A stretch of DNA of 23,590 bases from CALKGK01 sp964649515 (GCA_964649515.1 CAZYPV010000051.1:1-23590); one strand, 5' to 3'; shown: positions 1-8,825, counted from the first letter of the stretch. Program-made: numbers and translations. The notes: generated by a model from the letters alone, not told the origin.

Positions 1-620
1 TACTCAATGAGCTCAATGTTGACCACAAAATTTCGTGAAACACGTATGAAACGCGGATCTCGGAGTCGGGCAACAAGGTCTTTCATGCTGACTTTAACAT
101 TGTATTTCCGATCGCCCACTTTGATCGAACAATACTTCCCTTCCACTTCAATGTAGCGGATTTTATCGATGTCAATACGCTTCAATTTGTTCCCAATCTT
201 GGTGTACAATTGAAATTCACTCGTGTGCATCTTCTTGCGTACCAATCCATTTAGGCCATTGATGGCTTCTTCAATGATGTTGGCGATTTCCTCGATGCTC
301 GCATTGCTTGGCGTAGGAATGGATAAATCGAATGAACTCATCTGGGTGATCAAAGAGACGGGAGTTTTTCCCAAGATCACCAAAGGCAATCCATTGGCCA
401 ACTTCACTCGGTGCACGAGGTCGATGGCTTCCAGACTCACTTCATCCCTTGCATCAAAAAGGATAAAATTGGCCGGCTCCTCCAGCATGGATGTGAGACC
501 AACCAACGGATCGATCGTCACGCGGGTCGTCATCAATTCTAAACGCTCTCGCAACGAATCTACGGCTTGAATCACTGGTGACTCACTGGCAACAACTAAT
601 ACTCTGATTGGATTTACCAT
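1..620 (-). CDS. LytTR-family response regulator with degenerate receiver domain (3' end missing)
   Basis: The reading frame runs from ATG at 620 to the left edge without a stop, so the C-terminus is missing (206 codons visible). Residues about 5-115 have the alternating hydrophobic pattern of a CheY-like receiver (VLVVASE at the first strand, FILFDARDE with D56 at the phospho-acceptor place). Residues about 130-206 match a LytTR DNA-binding domain (FQLYTKIGNKLKRIDIDKI, YIEVEGKYCSIKVG, RFIRVSRNFVVNIELIE). The family usually has an acidic pair after the first strand; here it is A-S-E. The usual late Lys-Pro appears as T-P. Phosphorylation is therefore doubtful, though D56 remains. No kinase gene is visible; it may lie beyond the edge. 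An AAAGGA-like ribosome site precedes the ATG. The LytTR call is firm; the receiver call is by position and pattern. Confidence 0.82.
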   Translation of the reverse strand, partial: MVNPIRVLVVASESPVIQAVDSLRERLELMTTRVTIDPLVGLTSMLEEPANFILFDARDEVSLEAIDLVHRVKLANGLPLVILGKTPVSLITQMSSFDLSIPTPSNASIEEIANIIEEAINGLNGLVRKKMHTSEFQLYTKIGNKLKRIDIDKIRYIEVEGKYCSIKVGDRKYNVKVSMKDLVARLRDPRFIRVSRNFVVNIELIE

Positions 621-624
621 GATT

Positions 625-649
625 GTGTTTCCTTTAAGAACAGAAACAC
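625..649 (-). promoter_or_regulatory. Hairpin over the ribosome-binding site of the LytTR gene
   Basis: Perfect 7-bp inverted arms GTGTTTC (625-631) and GAAACAC (643-649) lie 4 nt ahead of the ATG at 620. In the transcript the purine-rich AAAGGA sits at the edge of the loop and in the 3' arm, so folding could limit translation. The structure is seen in the sequence; the regulatory role is inferred. Confidence 0.35.
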
Positions 650-787
650 ACCACCTTTGTTCGAAAAATCGAATATAATTTTCAGGAGATTTTTAACATC
701 AAATCGTTGAAAATCAAAATATTACTCCCAAACCAATGCATGACTTGCATCAAAGCTGGAATGGGCTGCAATAAAATCGGAATGAAT

Positions 788-1597
788 TTATTGTTTTACG
801 CTGGCATTATAGTGCACCAAAGCTTCATCCATCAAGGCGTTGAGGTCGCTTACACGGGTTTCATGAGATGGATGTGTACTGAGAAATTCTGGGGGTTGTT
901 GACCACCACCAGCGCTCATTCTTTCCCAGAATTTGGGAGCTTCGCGCGGATCGTATCCCGCCATGGACGAAAAAATCAAGCCCATGTGATCGGCCTCTGA
1001 TTCATGTTCTCGGGAGAATTTCAATGCTCCAAGTCCGGTTCCCATGCCATAAGCGTTGGCGAACATCTCTTGGGTTTCTGCCGGACGATCGCTGAGCATT
1101 ACTGCCAATGCTACTCCTCCTGCTTGAATGGCCAGTTGTTGACTCATTCGCTCATTTCCGTGTCGGGCCACCGCATGTGCGATTTCATGCCCCATCACCA
1201 CCGCTAAACCAGCCTCATCTTGAGCCACATCGAGGATTCCAGTGTACACCACTACCTTTCCTCCAGGCATGCACCACGCGTTCACCGTGGGATCGTCCAC
1301 CAAATTGTATTCCCAAACAAAGCCCTCAATCCATTTGGACTGACCGTTTTCTGCCAGGTACTTTTCACACGCTTTTTGAATGTTGTTTCCCAAACGTTTC
1401 ACCATTTGCGCACGTGGATCACTGTCTGGAACCACCTGAGATTGGTTCATGAATGCGTCGTATTGGGTGATCGACATACCAATCATTTGAGATTCGGGGA
1501 GGAGTTTTACCGCTCTTCTTCCAGAAATTGGAATTTTGGCGCAGGCAATCATGCTTGCCACTAGGAGCAACAAGGCGAGTACTTTGGTCGTTTTCAT
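788..1597 (-). CDS. M48-family metalloprotease, lipoprotein
   Basis: 269 aa zinc endopeptidase, anchored in the envelope as a lipoprotein. The N-terminus is a short hydrophobic signal ending in a lipobox with C19 (SMIAC). The zinc site HEIAH is at residues 137-141 and the downstream third ligand is expected at E199 in SREHESEAD (E-x-x-x-D), the M48 signature. Together with the neat M48 length this matches the LoiP/YggG and BepA-type periplasmic proteases that act in envelope-protein quality control. The ATG follows directly on the TAG stop of clpS (no spacing), so the two are surely one transcript and probably translationally coupled. Substrate not predictable. All catalytic motifs are intact. 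Confidence 0.9.
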   Translation of the reverse strand: MKTTKVLALLLLVASMIACAKIPISGRRAVKLLPESQMIGMSITQYDAFMNQSQVVPDSDPRAQMVKRLGNNIQKACEKYLAENGQSKWIEGFVWEYNLVDDPTVNAWCMPGGKVVVYTGILDVAQDEAGLAVVMGHEIAHAVARHGNERMSQQLAIQAGGVALAVMLSDRPAETQEMFANAYGMGTGLGALKFSREHESEADHMGLIFSSMAGYDPREAPKFWERMSAGGGQQPPEFLSTHPSHETRVSDLNALMDEALVHYNASVKQ

Positions 1598-1885
1598 CTA
1601 TTGTATTTCAGCAGTTATTCCACGGTCAAGCATCGCCGTGCACATGGGTTCGAGTTTGGAGTACTCTCCCGATTGCACGTCGCACTTTCCTTTAAAGTGG
1701 ATGATTAAGGTGCATTGTTCTGCTTGCAGGGGTTCGTGTCCGCAAACCGAAATGAGCGCATTGATCACATCATCGAAAGTATTCACATCATCGTTAAAGA
1801 TGACCAATTTGAATTCCTCCACCGATTCTACCAGTACATCAACCTCTGTTTCCTCTTGAGTTCCTGTATTTAACCAATTTACCAT
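1598..1885 (-). CDS. clpS: ATP-dependent Clp protease adaptor ClpS
   Basis: 95 aa. Residues about 25-93 match the ClpS core: FKLVIFNDDVNTFDDVINAL corresponds to the family's hallmark strand with N-D-D that binds the N-degron amino group, followed by the helix and the IIHFKGKC strand. ClpS delivers N-end-rule substrates to ClpAP/ClpCP in the cytoplasm. The acidic N-terminal extension (about 20 residues rich in E, D and T) is usual for the flexible arm. A perfect TAnnTTTG-type box lies about 50 nt upstream. Gene order clpS then an M48 lipoprotein links cytoplasmic and envelope proteolysis in one transcript. Confident by motif. Confidence 0.9.
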   Translation of the reverse strand: MVNWLNTGTQEETEVDVLVESVEEFKLVIFNDDVNTFDDVINALISVCGHEPLQAEQCTLIIHFKGKCDVQSGEYSKLEPMCTAMLDRGITAEIQ

Positions 1886-1929
1886 AATTCAATTCCTTGT
1901 TACAAAGTTAATGAATGATCTCTAGTTTT

Positions 1930-1964
1930 TTTGGTCAAAGCTATTTTTCCGCGATGTATCTTTA
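1930..1964 (+). promoter_or_regulatory. Putative promoter for the RMD1-family gene
   Basis: TTTG at 1930-1933 and TATCTTTA at 1957-1964 (one mismatch to TAnnTTTG) are separated by 23 bp, at the long end of the usual Bacteroidota spacing. It would overlap the divergent clpS promoter, so the two may interfere. The start codon at 1997 lies about 25 nt beyond the expected transcript start. Confidence 0.35.
1936..1943 (-). promoter_or_regulatory. -7 box of the clpS promoter
   Basis: On the minus strand the sequence reads TAGCTTTG, an exact fit to the Bacteroidota -7 consensus TAnnTTTG, placing the transcript start near 1929 and a leader of roughly 45 nt. I do not see a good -33 TTG at the usual distance, so this is only moderately supported. 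Confidence 0.4.
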
Positions 1965-1996
1965 CTTTTTAAACCGATAGATACAAAACGACACAG

Positions 1997-2779
1997 ATGC
2001 TTAGCGCTTTCGCACATCACATTGGCAGCAGGTTACCCATAGGCGACATTGCTGCCCAAACCAAGGCAACCGTTGTAGAAGAAGACAAAACCGAAATCCT
2101 CTTCAAAATCGACGATGGATATGCTTTTCTCTTCGATTTCGGGGTGGTTAGTTTTTATGGTGTTTCCGACGAAGCTGCGCAGCGTTTTTTGGGAGATGTT
2201 CGCCACAGCATGAACTTGGAAACCATCGCCGATACTTTCGAACATTACGAAGTGGAGTTGGACGAATCGAAGGAAGACCTAGTAACCTTCAACAAAATCC
2301 GCATCGCCTCCGCCCCACTACCCGTCATCAAAATCATCCTCTTCAACCTCGCTCAAAGTGCTGCTATTGCTTATTATCAGGGTTTGAGCGACGACCTCCT
2401 TTCCAGCACCAAAGAGCACACGGCCCACATGGCGAGAACGGGGAAAATTTCATTGAAGAACAAGCGATTGATGAAATACATTGGTACCACCTTGAACATT
2501 AAAAACACCATTCTAGAGAACCTATACATCTTTCATAGTCCAAGAAGCGTGTGGAACGATGTGCGGTTGAACCAACTGGACGCCGATTTGAACCGGGAGT
2601 TGGACATCCAGCTTCGCTACCGAGCAGTGGAAGAAAACCTGAACATCGTTAAAGACAACCTTGAAGTTTTCAACGATTTCAACCAACATGCGCGTTCCAC
2701 GCTATTGGAATGGATCATCATCATTTTAATTCTTATTGAGGTGATGGACCTCTTCATTCATAAACTTTTGACCAATTAA
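1997..2779 (+). CDS. RMD1/YagE (DUF155) family membrane protein
   Basis: 260 aa. The N-terminal half carries the RMD1/YagE hallmark YAFLFDFGVVSFYGV (residues about 42-56), and the C-terminal third has the charged region LDADLNRELDIQLRYRAVEE typical of the family's coiled segment. It ends with one hydrophobic helix (WIIIILILIEVMDLFIHKLL), as in the family, where a C-terminal membrane anchor is usual. Eukaryotic relatives (Rmd1, Rmnd1) sit in mitochondria and support translation or meiosis; bacterial members have no settled function. The stop is 2 nt before the ATG of the aldo/keto reductase, so both are co-transcribed. Confidence 0.82.
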   Translation: MLSAFAHHIGSRLPIGDIAAQTKATVVEEDKTEILFKIDDGYAFLFDFGVVSFYGVSDEAAQRFLGDVRHSMNLETIADTFEHYEVELDESKEDLVTFNKIRIASAPLPVIKIILFNLAQSAAIAYYQGLSDDLLSSTKEHTAHMARTGKISLKNKRLMKYIGTTLNIKNTILENLYIFHSPRSVWNDVRLNQLDADLNRELDIQLRYRAVEENLNIVKDNLEVFNDFNQHARSTLLEWIIIILILIEVMDLFIHKLLTN

Positions 2780-2781
2780 GC

Positions 2782-3660
2782 ATGCCAATTTATCCTGATT
2801 TTATCATCGGTAGTATGCGCTTGGGGACTTGGGGGAAGGACCTCAGCACGAAAGACCTCAAACGCTTTGTAGATCGCTCCCTCGAACTTGGATTGAATCA
2901 TTTTGATCATGCTGACATCTACGGGGGCTACACCACCGAGGCGTGGTTTGGAGATTTGATCAAGTCTGACTCCCAATACAAGAAGGAAATCCAAATCACC
3001 ACCAAATGCGGGATCGGTTACTTGGCTGATGAGCACCCGGAACACTATGTGAAGCACTACAACCTTAGCAAGGAGCACATCATCCGTTCGGCGGAGCGCT
3101 CACTGAAAAACCTCGGGGTGGAGCAAATTCACTCCTTTTTGTTGCATCGTCCTGATTTTCTTCTCGACCCCAATGCCGTGGCCGAAGCCTTTCAAGACCT
3201 TGTGAGTTCAGGAAAAGTGAAACACGTAGGTTTATCCAACTTCAGCTATGAACAAAGCGTGCTTTTGCATCAACTTCATTCATTGGATGTGCTTCAGCTC
3301 GAAATCTCAGCCATGAATTCAAACTTGTTCAATACCGCCATTCCCAGCTTTTGTCAAGTAGAAAACATCGCCCTCACTTCTTGGAGTCCGCTCGGTGGTG
3401 GAGAAATCTTTTCTCCCCGACCTAATGAGCAGTGTCAGCGCATCCTCAAAGTCCTCCAATCGCTTCAAGAAAAATATCATTCTGACATCGATAACCTTCT
3501 CCTCGCATGGTTAAGAACGCATCCCGTTCAAATCACCCCCATCACCGGAACCGCTAAAATTGAACGAATTGAAGCATACATGAAACGAGGAAAATTTCAA
3601 CTTGATCGACAAGATTGGTACCTCGTTCTTCAAGCCGCCCGTGGAGAAAAAGTGGCGTAA
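2782..3660 (+). CDS. Aldo/keto reductase (YdhF-like)
   Basis: 292 aa, the normal length for an NADPH-dependent aldo/keto reductase with a (beta/alpha)8 barrel. The catalytic tetrad can be placed: D42 and Y47 in FDHADIYGGY, K75 in ITTKCG and H122 in LLHRPD. Further family motifs are GKVKHVGLSNFS (about 145-156) and SWSPLGGGEIF (about 200-210), and the NADP-binding end TPITGTAKIERI (about 255-266). The cytoplasmic enzyme reduces aldehydes or ketones; the true substrate is unknown. It starts 2 nt after the RMD1-family gene, so it is the second gene of that operon. A compact hairpin follows about 65 nt after the stop. Confidence 0.92.
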   Translation: MPIYPDFIIGSMRLGTWGKDLSTKDLKRFVDRSLELGLNHFDHADIYGGYTTEAWFGDLIKSDSQYKKEIQITTKCGIGYLADEHPEHYVKHYNLSKEHIIRSAERSLKNLGVEQIHSFLLHRPDFLLDPNAVAEAFQDLVSSGKVKHVGLSNFSYEQSVLLHQLHSLDVLQLEISAMNSNLFNTAIPSFCQVENIALTSWSPLGGGEIFSPRPNEQCQRILKVLQSLQEKYHSDIDNLLLAWLRTHPVQITPITGTAKIERIEAYMKRGKFQLDRQDWYLVLQAARGEKVA

Positions 3661-3725
3661 AACAACGTTTTTTGAGCTAGTACAATCTTCGAAAGCTAGA
3701 AATCCATATTGATGAAGCACTACTC

Positions 3726-3744
3726 AATAAGGGAATCCCTTATT
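3726..3744 (+). terminator. Putative hairpin terminator after the aldo/keto reductase gene
   Basis: Perfect 8-bp arms AATAAGGG (3726-3733) and CCCTTATT (3737-3744) with a 3-nt loop. The 3' side is only moderately U-rich (TTATTATTC) and the stem is rather AT-rich, so it could be a weak terminator or merely a palindrome. Confidence 0.4.
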
Positions 3745-3778
3745 ATTCGCACCTGTTTATAAATCAGTTCACTAAGCG

Positions 3779-3808
3779 TTGAAGGAAAGCAATTTTTATC
3801 TACCTTAA
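3779..3808 (+). promoter_or_regulatory. Putative promoter of the secreted-protein operon
   Basis: TTG at 3779-3781 and TACCTTAA at 3801-3808 are 19 bp apart, close to the Bacteroidota TTG...TAnnTTTG arrangement with two mismatches in the -7 box. It would give a leader of about 50 nt to the ATG at 3865. Confidence 0.35.
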
Positions 3809-3864
3809 GCCATGGTAATGCGTTCAACTCTTGGATGCTTACTAACCTTAACCCTTACTGTACT

Positions 3865-6414
3865 ATGAAACGAAGCCTGTTTTTAATGGGGCTGTTGTTG
3901 CACGCGAGTATTTTTGCTCAAAATTTTGTCAATGTTGCTTCACAACAGGGATTAAATGTCGTCAACAGCGCCTCCGTATTGGGCTCTGGAATGAGCTTCT
4001 ACGATTATAATGATGATGGTTGGCCCGACTTAAGTTATTGTCAAAACGGCGTTGGTGTTGTTCGCTATTTGAACAACGAAGGTAGTTTTGAAAGTGATGG
4101 CGTGATTTCCCTTCCCATGAGCGACCCAAAATCCGTTTGCTATGCGGATTACGACAACGATGGGGATGCCGACATGCTCATCACCCGAAGAAATCACTCC
4201 CCCATGCTTCTGAGAAACGATTGTGATTGTTTCGTTGATGTAAGCGCTGAAGCCGGAATGCCCATGGGGATGAACCCAGCTAGCTATGGCGCTTGTTGGG
4301 GAGATTTTGATAAGGATGGTTTCCTCGATTGTTACATCGCCAACTACAATTGGAATTCGGGGCCTCACAACTGGCTCATGCACAACAATGGTGACGGTAC
4401 CTTTAGCGAATGCGCCGTGCAACGCGGAGTGGATAACGGACAAAAACCCAGTTTTCAAGCTGTGTTTACCGACATCAATCGGGATACTTGGCCCGACCTC
4501 TTTTTGATCAATGACAAAGAACCTACCAATGTGCTCTACATCAACAATGGAGACGGAACCTTTAGCGACGTAAGTGCTGAGCGCAACCTCGATTTCGAAA
4601 TGGACGCCATGAGCAATTCCATTACCGACTTTGATCGGGATGGGGATTTGGATATTTATGTGACCAACGACCAACTTGGAAATGTGCTCCATCGGAATGA
4701 TGACGGCTGGTTTGCTGATGTTACCGAAGAACACGGATTGGAAGTGGGTGCTTTGTGCTGGGGAGCGGCTTGGATGGATTACGACAACAACGGATATGAC
4801 GATCTGTATGTTCTCACTACCTACATTCTTAACAACAATCAGAACTACTTCTTTAAAAATGGCGGACCGAGTGGTTTCGCGCCGGATAATCCATTTCCTG
4901 GAAACCAAAATCAGTTCCCCGGCTACGCTCCTGTTTGTGCCGATTTTAATCGCGATGGTTTTGTAGATATTGCCTGCAACAACATGGCGCCGGCCAATAC
5001 CATCCTCTGGCGAAACCAAGCTACAAGCAACAATTCTTCGTGCACAGTGCATTTGAACGGAGTTGTTTCCAATGCCGATGCCGTGGGGACTTGGCTCAGT
5101 GCTCATGTGGGAAACAATGTTTACGATTTCTATACCTCTAGTGGTGGAAATTATCTCGGACAAAACAGCCAAGATGTCCTCATTCCCCTTCCTCAAGGGG
5201 TCGGCTTAGACAGTCTTGTGGTGTTGTGGCCTAGCGGACACGAAGATCGTTTTTACAACATCGCCCCTTTGAGTTACAATTCCATAACGGAGGGATCCAC
5301 ATTCCAAGCGGCTTTGCAATTTGAAGAAAGCCAAGCTTGCTTTGGTGACAGCATTTTTGTGGAAGTGATTGGAGAAGGAAACGCACTTTGGAACGATGGC
5401 TTTGAAGGAAACTCACGTTACATTCATTCTTCGGGAATCTTCAGTGCAAGCCTCACCAATGAATTTGGATTAAGCGCCGCAACCAATGAATACGCCTTCG
5501 TCATCCACCCCGAAATCCAGGCCGAAATTGCTTACCAAAACCCGAGTTGTGCAGACAGCAATGACGGGCAAGCCAACATCGAAAGCGCATCGGAAAACGT
5601 TGAACAAGTACTTTGGTCTAACGGAGATAACAATCTATACACCAATAATCTAAGCGAAGGAGAACATTACCTTGACTTGACGGATGTATTCGCTTGTAGT
5701 CAACGCTACTATTTTGAATTGGAGTCGCCAGATAGCCTTTCCTTTACCCACCTTTCCACCCCAGTGAGTTGCTTCGGAGATAGTGATGGTAGCCTTTTCA
5801 TTCAGCCAAGCGGGGGAACGGGAAACTTGGAAATACTCACTTTTGATGTGGATTTTTCAGCATTGCCCGCAGGAAATTATCCCTTCGTGATTATGGATGA
5901 AAATGCTTGTGTGCTGATTGATACCTTGAGTGTTGACGGACCAAGCCCGATTGAAAGCAATGTCATTTCTATACATCCTACCGAAGACAGCTTGGGAAGC
6001 ATCGATCTCGCACTAAGTGGTGGAACTCCTCCTTACGAAGTCTATTGGTCCAACGGAGCCACAGGTGAACAAATTGACGACCTGGGTCCGGGATTGATCT
6101 CCGCTACTGTCTTTGATGACGCCGGTTGTTCTTTTGCTGAAAGTTTTTTGTTGGAGTTGATTGTTGGGATAGCAGAAGAAAACCGAAATCAAGTGTTGCT
6201 CTACCCCAACCCTACAAGCCATCGCATCAACCTACCTAAAACACTGAACAGCAGCAACTACAAGATCTATAATGCTCTCGGTCAGCTCGTCGCCCAAGGC
6301 CACCTCATGCCCCAGAAAAGCAGCATTGACGTTCAAGATTTGAAAGAAGGAAGCTATATGCTTTACCTTTACGGTGAAACACTGCAAGGATTTCGTTTTC
6401 TTGTGGACCGTTAA
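3865..6414 (+). CDS. Secreted FG-GAP/VCBS + ASPIC/UnbV protein with SprB repeats and T9SS sorting domain
   Basis: I start at the ATG at 3865 because it opens a clean signal peptide (MKRSLFLMGLLLHASIFAQ); an in-frame ATG at 3835 adds ten polar residues. The mature protein (about 830 aa) begins with about seven FG-GAP/VCBS units, each with a D-x-D-x-D-G calcium loop (for example FYDYNDDGWPD, CYADYDNDGDADM, CWGDFDKDGFLDC), predicting a beta-propeller. An ASPIC/UnbV-type domain follows (about residues 395-465, ending VVLWPSGHED). Then come SprB-like repeats (CFGDSDGSLFIQPSGGTG; SGGTPPYEVYWSNGA) and a C-terminal type A T9SS domain (LLYPNPTSHRINLP ... LGQLVAQG ... KEGSYMLYLY). It is exported, secreted through T9SS and probably fixed to the cell surface. 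Binding target is unknown. The acylase gene starts 9 nt after the stop. Confidence 0.9.
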   Translation: MKRSLFLMGLLLHASIFAQNFVNVASQQGLNVVNSASVLGSGMSFYDYNDDGWPDLSYCQNGVGVVRYLNNEGSFESDGVISLPMSDPKSVCYADYDNDGDADMLITRRNHSPMLLRNDCDCFVDVSAEAGMPMGMNPASYGACWGDFDKDGFLDCYIANYNWNSGPHNWLMHNNGDGTFSECAVQRGVDNGQKPSFQAVFTDINRDTWPDLFLINDKEPTNVLYINNGDGTFSDVSAERNLDFEMDAMSNSITDFDRDGDLDIYVTNDQLGNVLHRNDDGWFADVTEEHGLEVGALCWGAAWMDYDNNGYDDLYVLTTYILNNNQNYFFKNGGPSGFAPDNPFPGNQNQFPGYAPVCADFNRDGFVDIACNNMAPANTILWRNQATSNNSSCTVHLNGVVSNADAVGTWLSAHVGNNVYDFYTSSGGNYLGQNSQDVLIPLPQGVGLDSLVVLWPSGHEDRFYNIAPLSYNSITEGSTFQAALQFEESQACFGDSIFVEVIGEGNALWNDGFEGNSRYIHSSGIFSASLTNEFGLSAATNEYAFVIHPEIQAEIAYQNPSCADSNDGQANIESASENVEQVLWSNGDNNLYTNNLSEGEHYLDLTDVFACSQRYYFELESPDSLSFTHLSTPVSCFGDSDGSLFIQPSGGTGNLEILTFDVDFSALPAGNYPFVIMDENACVLIDTLSVDGPSPIESNVISIHPTEDSLGSIDLALSGGTPPYEVYWSNGATGEQIDDLGPGLISATVFDDAGCSFAESFLLELIVGIAEENRNQVLLYPNPTSHRINLPKTLNSSNYKIYNALGQLVAQGHLMPQKSSIDVQDLKEGSYMLYLYGETLQGFRFLVDR

Positions 6415-6423
6415 CGATTTCGC

Positions 6424-8802
6424 ATGAAAAAAATCAAACGTTGGGGCATTGCATTGCTCTTCATCGCTGTTCTTTTGATCTCGGGCATCTACGCCTATTG
6501 GAATTCCTTCACCCCGAACTACGAGGGTGAGCAACACTTACCGGGCTTGAAGGATGAAGTTGGGGTGCAATTTGACGATTTTGGTATCCCTCACATCAAA
6601 GCCAACAACGCAGCAGACGCCTATCGAAGCTTGGGATACATTGCGGCAAGTGAACGTGCGTTTCAAATGGATTTGATGCGAAGAGTAGCCAATGGTCGGC
6701 TCTGTGAAATCTTTGGTTCAGCAGCACTGGAAGCCGATCTTCTCTTTGCTACCGTTGGCATTCAAGAAGCTGCAAGATCCTCCGAAGAACAATTCTTAAA
6801 AAACGCTCCCAAAGAAGTTCAAACAGAAGTGATGGCTTATTTGGAGGGAGTGAACGCCTTTTTGAATGAAGGGAAACCGGCATTTGAATTCACCTTACTG
6901 GGCTACGAACCCGATACATTTCGCATTGCAGACATGTACTCCATTGCGGGGTATATGGCTTGGGGATTGGGTATGGCGCAGAAAACTGATCCTTTGGTGA
7001 GCAATCTTCGCGACCAATACGGTGAGGATTGGATCAAACAACTCTTTCTTCATCCAGAAGCTACCGACCATCACATTCCCTCCTTCCCTATGGATCAAGC
7101 TTCCGATTCTTTGTTGGGTTTCATGGATGTGATCGACCTCTTTCCTGTTGGGGCTTTCGAAGGTTCGAATGCTTGGGCACTGAACAGCGATCGAACCACT
7201 ACAGGAAATGCCTTATTGTGCAACGACACCCACATTGGGTATGGTATTCCGCAAGTTTGGTATGAAGCTCATTTGTCTTTTCCCGGAATGGAGTTTTATG
7301 GCAACTTTTTGCCTGGAATCCCCTATGCGTTGGTGGGCCACAATGATTTCTGCGGATGGGGCTTAACCATGTTCGAGAATGACGATATGGAATTCTATGC
7401 CGAAACATTCAGCGACGAACAGCACTACCTGCACGACAGCACCAAGTATGCTGCACGATTGCGGGAGCGAACGGTGCGAATAAAAGACGGAAACGACACC
7501 ACATTCACCATCACAGAAACCCACCATGGTCCGCTCGTCCAAGATGTTTTCCCTCTTTTAAATCAACGAGAAAACATCTCCATGCGCTGGGATTATTTGA
7601 AAGGCGACAATCAGTTGTTTTCAGCATTTCGATCCATGAATCGCGCTCAAAGCATGCTGGAATTTGAAACCGCCGTGAGTAAGATTCATGGTCCTGGACT
7701 GAACATCGTGTATGCCGACAAGGAAGACAACATCGCTTGGTGGGCTTGTGCCCGACTATTGGAATGGAACGATGGTGTTGAAACCAAGGCGCTTCTTGAC
7801 GGACGCTACTCGTCTAATGAACCCATCAACGCTCTTCCTTTCAACCTCAATCCCCAGCAAATCAATCCACCAAGCGGGGTGGTTTACTCGGCCAATAGTC
7901 AGCCCATGATGACCAACGGAGAGCTCTACCCCGGGTATTACGTTCCTGAAACCCGAGCCGAACGACTCAAAACACGCTTTGGAGAGCAAAAACGCTGGGA
8001 TACCGAGGGAATGAAAACCTTGCTTTATGATTGTCACAATGTAAGCGACCGACAAGCCGCCAAGCAATTTGAAACCCTCTTGCGTAAATCGGACATCGAT
8101 TACAGCACCCTTGAACAATTGGGAATGAAATACCTCGCGAATTTGGGCGACTATAACCGCGATGAAATTTCTGTAAGCATTTATACCCACCTTCTATATA
8201 GCCTTGTGGACACCGTATTTTCTGAAAAAATGAGTTCAGAAGAATTCCAAGCCTTAATCAAAAGTCATTGGTTCAAGCGCGCATTGCCCGAATTGATCAA
8301 AGAAAGCGATCATCCTATTTGGGACCTCAAATCGAGTCCGGAAAAGGAAAGCCTGGAAGATCTGTTGCCCGGGGTTTACCGACAATGCTTGAACGAACTC
8401 GTCTTGAAGCACAGCAAGAATTTGGACAAGTGGACATGGGGAGACCTTCACACCTTGGAATTTGAGCACCCCTTATCCAAAGGAGGAGCGCTATTTAAAA
8501 GCTTATACAACATCGGCCCTTTCCCCTCACCCGGGAGCAACGAAACCCTCATGCAGTCGGGCTTTGTGGGGAATACGGACATGGAATATCGAGCCCATTT
8601 TGGAGCTCAAATGCGCATTATTCTCGACTGTAATGACTTGAGCAAAGGAGAGAGCATAACGCCTACTGGACAATCTGGACACCGCTGGTCGCCCCACTAC
8701 AAAGACCAAGTTGAAATGTACATGAATGCACAATGGCGACCCATGCACATGAATTTCGACTTTGAATCCAAGCTTTACGGGGAAATGCGTTTTCTCCCTT
8801 GA
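6424..8802 (+). CDS. Penicillin acylase family Ntn-hydrolase
   Basis: 792 aa, the usual size of the pro-enzyme. One N-terminal hydrophobic helix (IALLFIAVLLISGIYAYW) exports or anchors it in the periplasm. Family markers are DDFGIPHIKANNAADAYRSLG (early), RANGRL-like RRVANGRLCEIFG, and the autocleavage site EGSNAW. S248 there would become the N-terminal nucleophile of the beta subunit after cleavage behind G247. N491 in YSANSQP fits the oxyanion Asn at beta position about 244, near the value known for penicillin G acylase. These enzymes hydrolyse amide bonds of acylated compounds such as beta-lactams and acyl-homoserine lactones; the natural substrate here cannot be read off. It sits between two secreted SprB-repeat genes, so it is probably part of one envelope operon. 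Confidence 0.92.
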   Translation: MKKIKRWGIALLFIAVLLISGIYAYWNSFTPNYEGEQHLPGLKDEVGVQFDDFGIPHIKANNAADAYRSLGYIAASERAFQMDLMRRVANGRLCEIFGSAALEADLLFATVGIQEAARSSEEQFLKNAPKEVQTEVMAYLEGVNAFLNEGKPAFEFTLLGYEPDTFRIADMYSIAGYMAWGLGMAQKTDPLVSNLRDQYGEDWIKQLFLHPEATDHHIPSFPMDQASDSLLGFMDVIDLFPVGAFEGSNAWALNSDRTTTGNALLCNDTHIGYGIPQVWYEAHLSFPGMEFYGNFLPGIPYALVGHNDFCGWGLTMFENDDMEFYAETFSDEQHYLHDSTKYAARLRERTVRIKDGNDTTFTITETHHGPLVQDVFPLLNQRENISMRWDYLKGDNQLFSAFRSMNRAQSMLEFETAVSKIHGPGLNIVYADKEDNIAWWACARLLEWNDGVETKALLDGRYSSNEPINALPFNLNPQQINPPSGVVYSANSQPMMTNGELYPGYYVPETRAERLKTRFGEQKRWDTEGMKTLLYDCHNVSDRQAAKQFETLLRKSDIDYSTLEQLGMKYLANLGDYNRDEISVSIYTHLLYSLVDTVFSEKMSSEEFQALIKSHWFKRALPELIKESDHPIWDLKSSPEKESLEDLLPGVYRQCLNELVLKHSKNLDKWTWGDLHTLEFEHPLSKGGALFKSLYNIGPFPSPGSNETLMQSGFVGNTDMEYRAHFGAQMRIILDCNDLSKGESITPTGQSGHRWSPHYKDQVEMYMNAQWRPMHMNFDFESKLYGEMRFLP

Positions 8803-8825
8803 TGGAAATGATGTAAGCTTGTGTT

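Noticed and set aside
707..1000. Plus-strand frame opposite the M48 protease
   Set aside because: It overlaps the 3' half of the protease gene and has no family-like pattern; the gap 621-787 shows nothing except the hairpin listed.
1974..1979. CCGATA half site upstream of the RMD1-family gene, same as the SatD operator half
   Set aside because: A single 6-base match is expected by chance in this length and no TATCG lies at the required 8-bp distance.
4030..5196. 388-codon open frame on the minus strand inside the VCBS/SprB gene
   Set aside because: It is the complement of the aspartate- and asparagine-rich repeats of the real plus-strand gene (its I/V-rich, repetitive composition reflects this); there is no signal, domain or ribosome site.
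7756..8190. 144-codon minus-strand frame inside the acylase gene
   Set aside because: It is antisense to a firmly recognised penicillin-acylase frame and has no supporting motif.
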